Below are positions 61,816 to 64,000 of a DNA stretch of 64,000 nt, piece after piece. The position numbers and the translations under genes were made by a program. The notes beneath the pieces were generated by a model, which did no database searches, was not told the origin of the DNA, and saw only the letters and a program-made list of their open reading frames with translations. Source of the DNA: Asparagopsis taxiformis. Lineage: Eukaryota; Rhodophyta; Florideophyceae; Bonnemaisoniales; Bonnemaisoniaceae. Location of the stretch: assembly GCA_030407315.1 (NCBI GenBank), contig JALQPE010000226.1, positions 37,998 to 101,997 on the forward strand, written 5' to 3'. Each line of letters starts with the position of its first letter. Position 1 is the first letter of the stretch.

Positions 61816-62629
61816 ATTCGGACTCCGAAGCATCGCAGCACAGTGGCGAAGAAAGTGCGGATGAGGAGGAGGAAGAGGAGGAGGAGGACGTCGTTCGGAA
61901 TCAGTTTTCTTCGTTGACGAGGTACCTCTGTTGTTTGTCCGACTACCTGGGCACCTCTATCAAATGCCGGGGCGGAAGAGGTACCAACGCATGAACATGG
62001 CAGAGGTCGCTATCCACTTCTGGAAGCGAGGTGTTCCGTTCAAGACCGGAAGCGAGATGGTGGCCTATGGGAACCACGGATACATGGACGGCACGTACCC
62101 GGCGTGGTGCAACGTCACCATCAATATGCCCGCCATCGATTCGAATGAGATGGTGTGGCGAACAAGGAGCACAACCGGTGCTACGGTCAGAGTTCGTGCA
62201 GAGCAGAAGAGCGTCGCTCTCATGATGGAGTTGATCAGCCAGCATTCACAGCCTGGTGATATTGTGTCGATCCATTCTCTGGCACTTTCGCAACGGGAAA
62301 AGCAGCTATGAGCTTGCCTGAGCACCGTGTTTTCGTCGTCGGCAGTGCCATGGACAAATTGTGTGTGGCACGATCGCTTCCAAAGCTGTGTGCAGTCATG
62401 TCACGTGTAATTCTTTCAACAACTGACATGAGGGTCACGACAGAAACGAAACAGAGTGCTGAGAAGTTCTTGGCGTCCCCCTCTGTCACGATGCGTACGC
62501 AGAGGGAACGCAGGATCATCGAACCCCCACCTGGCCTTCCCCTGTACCAGAGGTTCCCGAAATATATTCGGCAGTACCTCTGGCAGCTGTGCCCAGAGTC
62601 GATTGCGTCGCACGAGCACATGGAAAAAC

Positions 62630-63230
62630 CGGTACATTATTGGCCACCTCCCTGCGCCGCTGGTTGCAAACTGAAAACCCTCGCGTGATGCGGGCACACG
62701 ATTGTGTTGCGAAAAAATTGAGCGTTCGACCATCGCTGATTAAGCATCCAAATGCAGGAAGAGGGCTCTTCGCTGAACAGACATTTAATGTTGGCGACGA
62801 AGTATGTGCATACTACGGAACTGTTGTGTACTCTGATATGAGCAAGGAGTCGATGCGGTTCGCGTACGGAGAGGGTCACATGGCGATAACGAAGGAAACA
62901 TTCTTGATGTATGCCATCAAGCTGTATGCAACAGCGGAGGACGACGAAAACATCGAGCATCCAATTTGGATTGTTCCGGCTCCGTTCTGTTCGGCGCAGT
63001 TCATCAACGACCCGCGGTATTTGCGAGGTGAGGACACTCCGGCGGAAGACACCAGGCGGATGGCCAACGTCGAGTTTGTCGAGAACTACAGCAGCGGTTC
63101 GACGGGGAAGAAGCTCAAGGCGAAGGACCTAGAAAATCCGAAGATCATTGTAGTACGTGCAATCCGCGATATCCGTCCGGGGCAGGAGCTCTACGTTCAT
63201 TATGGGACAGCGTTTAGAGCATGGAATTAG
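62630..63230 (+). CDS. SET-domain segment of the decayed gene, still open
   Basis: The SET part reads without interruption to a natural stop: LSVRPSLIKHPNAGRGLFAEQ, GDEVCAYYG, QFINDP, RMANVEFVE and GQELYVHYG. These match GAGDGLFARG, GDIVGFYFG, KINDPNF, RAANVSF and ELFIEYG in the intact fusion. An ATG-led frame could start at 62688 (MRAHDCVAKK). It might be expressed as a stand-alone SET protein; the upstream methyltransferase is broken. Confidence 0.6.
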
Positions 63231-63454
63231 GGTCACGAAAGATGTTTTCATTTCGACTACAAATAAAGCTACGTTGCAGAGTTGAAGTATATCATATAAT
63301 GCAGCATGTCCAGCCACCATTAGTCCAGGGTGAAACCTATTCAGCAGTACTCGCCTGTCAAAAACCAATCGTTCACACTCCAGGTGCACTTCGTCCGAGC
63401 AGTGAACCTGACTGCTTGGATGCTGTTATGCGTGCAGATGCAAAAATACACGAC

Positions 63455-63706
63455 CAAGTTGAAATGGACGCCCGGTGGATGTCCAGCTCAGTTTGCATTG
63501 CTGTCCAGCCCAGAAATCTACAATTTAGGGCAGAAAAAATATTGCAAAAACATCGATTTCAGCGGGTCGATTGTGCCGTACGGCACACCCCCATCTCAAA
63601 AACATGTTCACATGTGCATGTTTTTGAGAATAGCCCAAATTTTAATTCAAATCAGGACGTCTTCCGGACATAGGGGTGCTCGCGGCCTAGCTCGACAGCT
63701 GTAATT
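63455..63706 (-). repeat. dispersed repeat unit with AATTACAGCTGTC extension, inverted
   Basis: On the minus strand it begins AATTACAGCTGTCGAGCTAGG, CGAGCACCCC, then the standard unit with hairpin, GTGCCGTACGGCAC and GAGCTGGACATCCACCGG. It is the inverted partner of 25932-26170. Confidence 0.75.
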
Positions 63707-64000
63707 GTACCTCATTAAATATTGTTGATGACTGCCTACCGTATACAATCTGGGCTGTTGGCGTATTCTCCGGTACTTGACCTGACCTGAACGTTCATCG
63801 CAGACCGTTGTGGTTACCGACACTATACAGAAATCTTTTTTGTATCTCGCAATCCGATTGTACCATCGCTTCGGGGGAAAGCTTCATTATGCCGCCGCGT
63901 ATTGCCGAAGAAAACCCGGTCAGCAGCTGCTGTAGTCGAGTGCCCGACAATCCCGTGCGAAGAAGCGGTCTGGGCCTACCGAAGCATTGAACCGCGGTCC
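63707..64000. other. flank beyond the inverted unit, no gene seen
   Basis: A single short frame (63808-63990) without motif. Not related to the arm sequences, so it may be outside the mobile complex. Confidence 0.3.

Larger units (their letters stand above)
60142..63230 (+). pseudogene. decayed second methyltransferase-SET gene
   Basis: At least five frames in succession align with the intact protein encoded at 51502-54930. The order is: 60344-60640 (N-terminal helices), 60654-61028 (CYVVQVLYHAW...FEELMAPYIIF, matching AIHVVVKAWD...EELLQPYLLY), 61036-61740 (linker and DPPYNVRR), 61931-62256 (post-DPPY strands), 62257-62630 (motif I and following) and 62630-63230 (SET). Each junction is a frameshift, and a stop at 61026 closes the second block. 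Motif I reads DPFSGTF only after a one-base change of phase near 62256. The nonconserved linker differs strongly from the intact copy, so it is an older paralogue. It is divergent to, and 34 kb from, the decayed ParB-like/oxygenase gene. Confidence 0.7.

Noticed and set aside
60142..63230. Introns instead of frameshifts in the second methyltransferase-SET gene
   Set aside because: Junctions are abrupt, with almost no intervening sequence and no GT-AG pairs at the breaks; several shifts are single-base.

Overview
This is a nuclear eukaryotic window made almost entirely of mobile and repetitive DNA. It has no operons, rRNA or convincing tRNA. The long coding frames are intron-poor, and the LTR retrotransposons belong to the Copia (Pseudoviridae) superfamily. 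Long uninterrupted host-type ORFs, chromatin-type domains (SET, Tudor-like, AT-hook-like, nuclear localisation clusters) and dense nested LTR elements would fit a red alga such as Chondrus, but that assignment is inference and was not tested.

Layout. 1-1.9 kb: 3' half of a Copia element cut by the window edge. 2.4-3.2 kb: a small gene for a secreted cysteine-rich protein, with a decayed paralogue at 6.5 kb. 8.0-18.0 kb: a minus-strand Copia element (TSD TCCAC) whose left LTR has been split by a plus-strand Copia element (TSD GATTC). 18.2-19.3 kb: a third decayed minus-strand Copia 3' end. 19.3-42.2 kb: a field of long inverted repeats (arms A, B and C), tandem repeats and a roughly 190-bp dispersed unit, with a decayed ParB-like/2OG-oxygenase gene embedded at 21.7-25.6 kb. 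42.1-45.5 kb: a transposase-like gene whose 3' end is overwritten by arm C. 45.9-50.9 kb: inverted repeats flanking an intact ParB-like/zinc-finger/2OG-Fe(II) oxygenase gene. 51.5-54.9 kb: a divergent gene fusing an amino-type (DPPY) DNA methyltransferase to a SET domain. 55.5-59.0 kb: two convergent genes of unknown function, one with an N-terminal Tudor-like region. 60.1-63.2 kb: a decayed second methyltransferase-SET gene, closed by an inverted copy of the dispersed unit.

The main point of interest is a repeated gene pair. A ParB-like/oxygenase fusion on the minus strand sits divergently beside a methyltransferase-SET fusion on the plus strand. One pair is open (46.3-54.9 kb). A second, frameshifted pair has the same polarity but now lies about 34 kb apart (21.7-25.6 and 60.1-63.2 kb), outside the first. 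The repeat units point right on the left side of the complex and left on the right side. I read this as nested large DNA transposons carrying their own chromatin and DNA modification genes. The individual domains are supported by visible motifs; the claim that they form one mobile system is inference.
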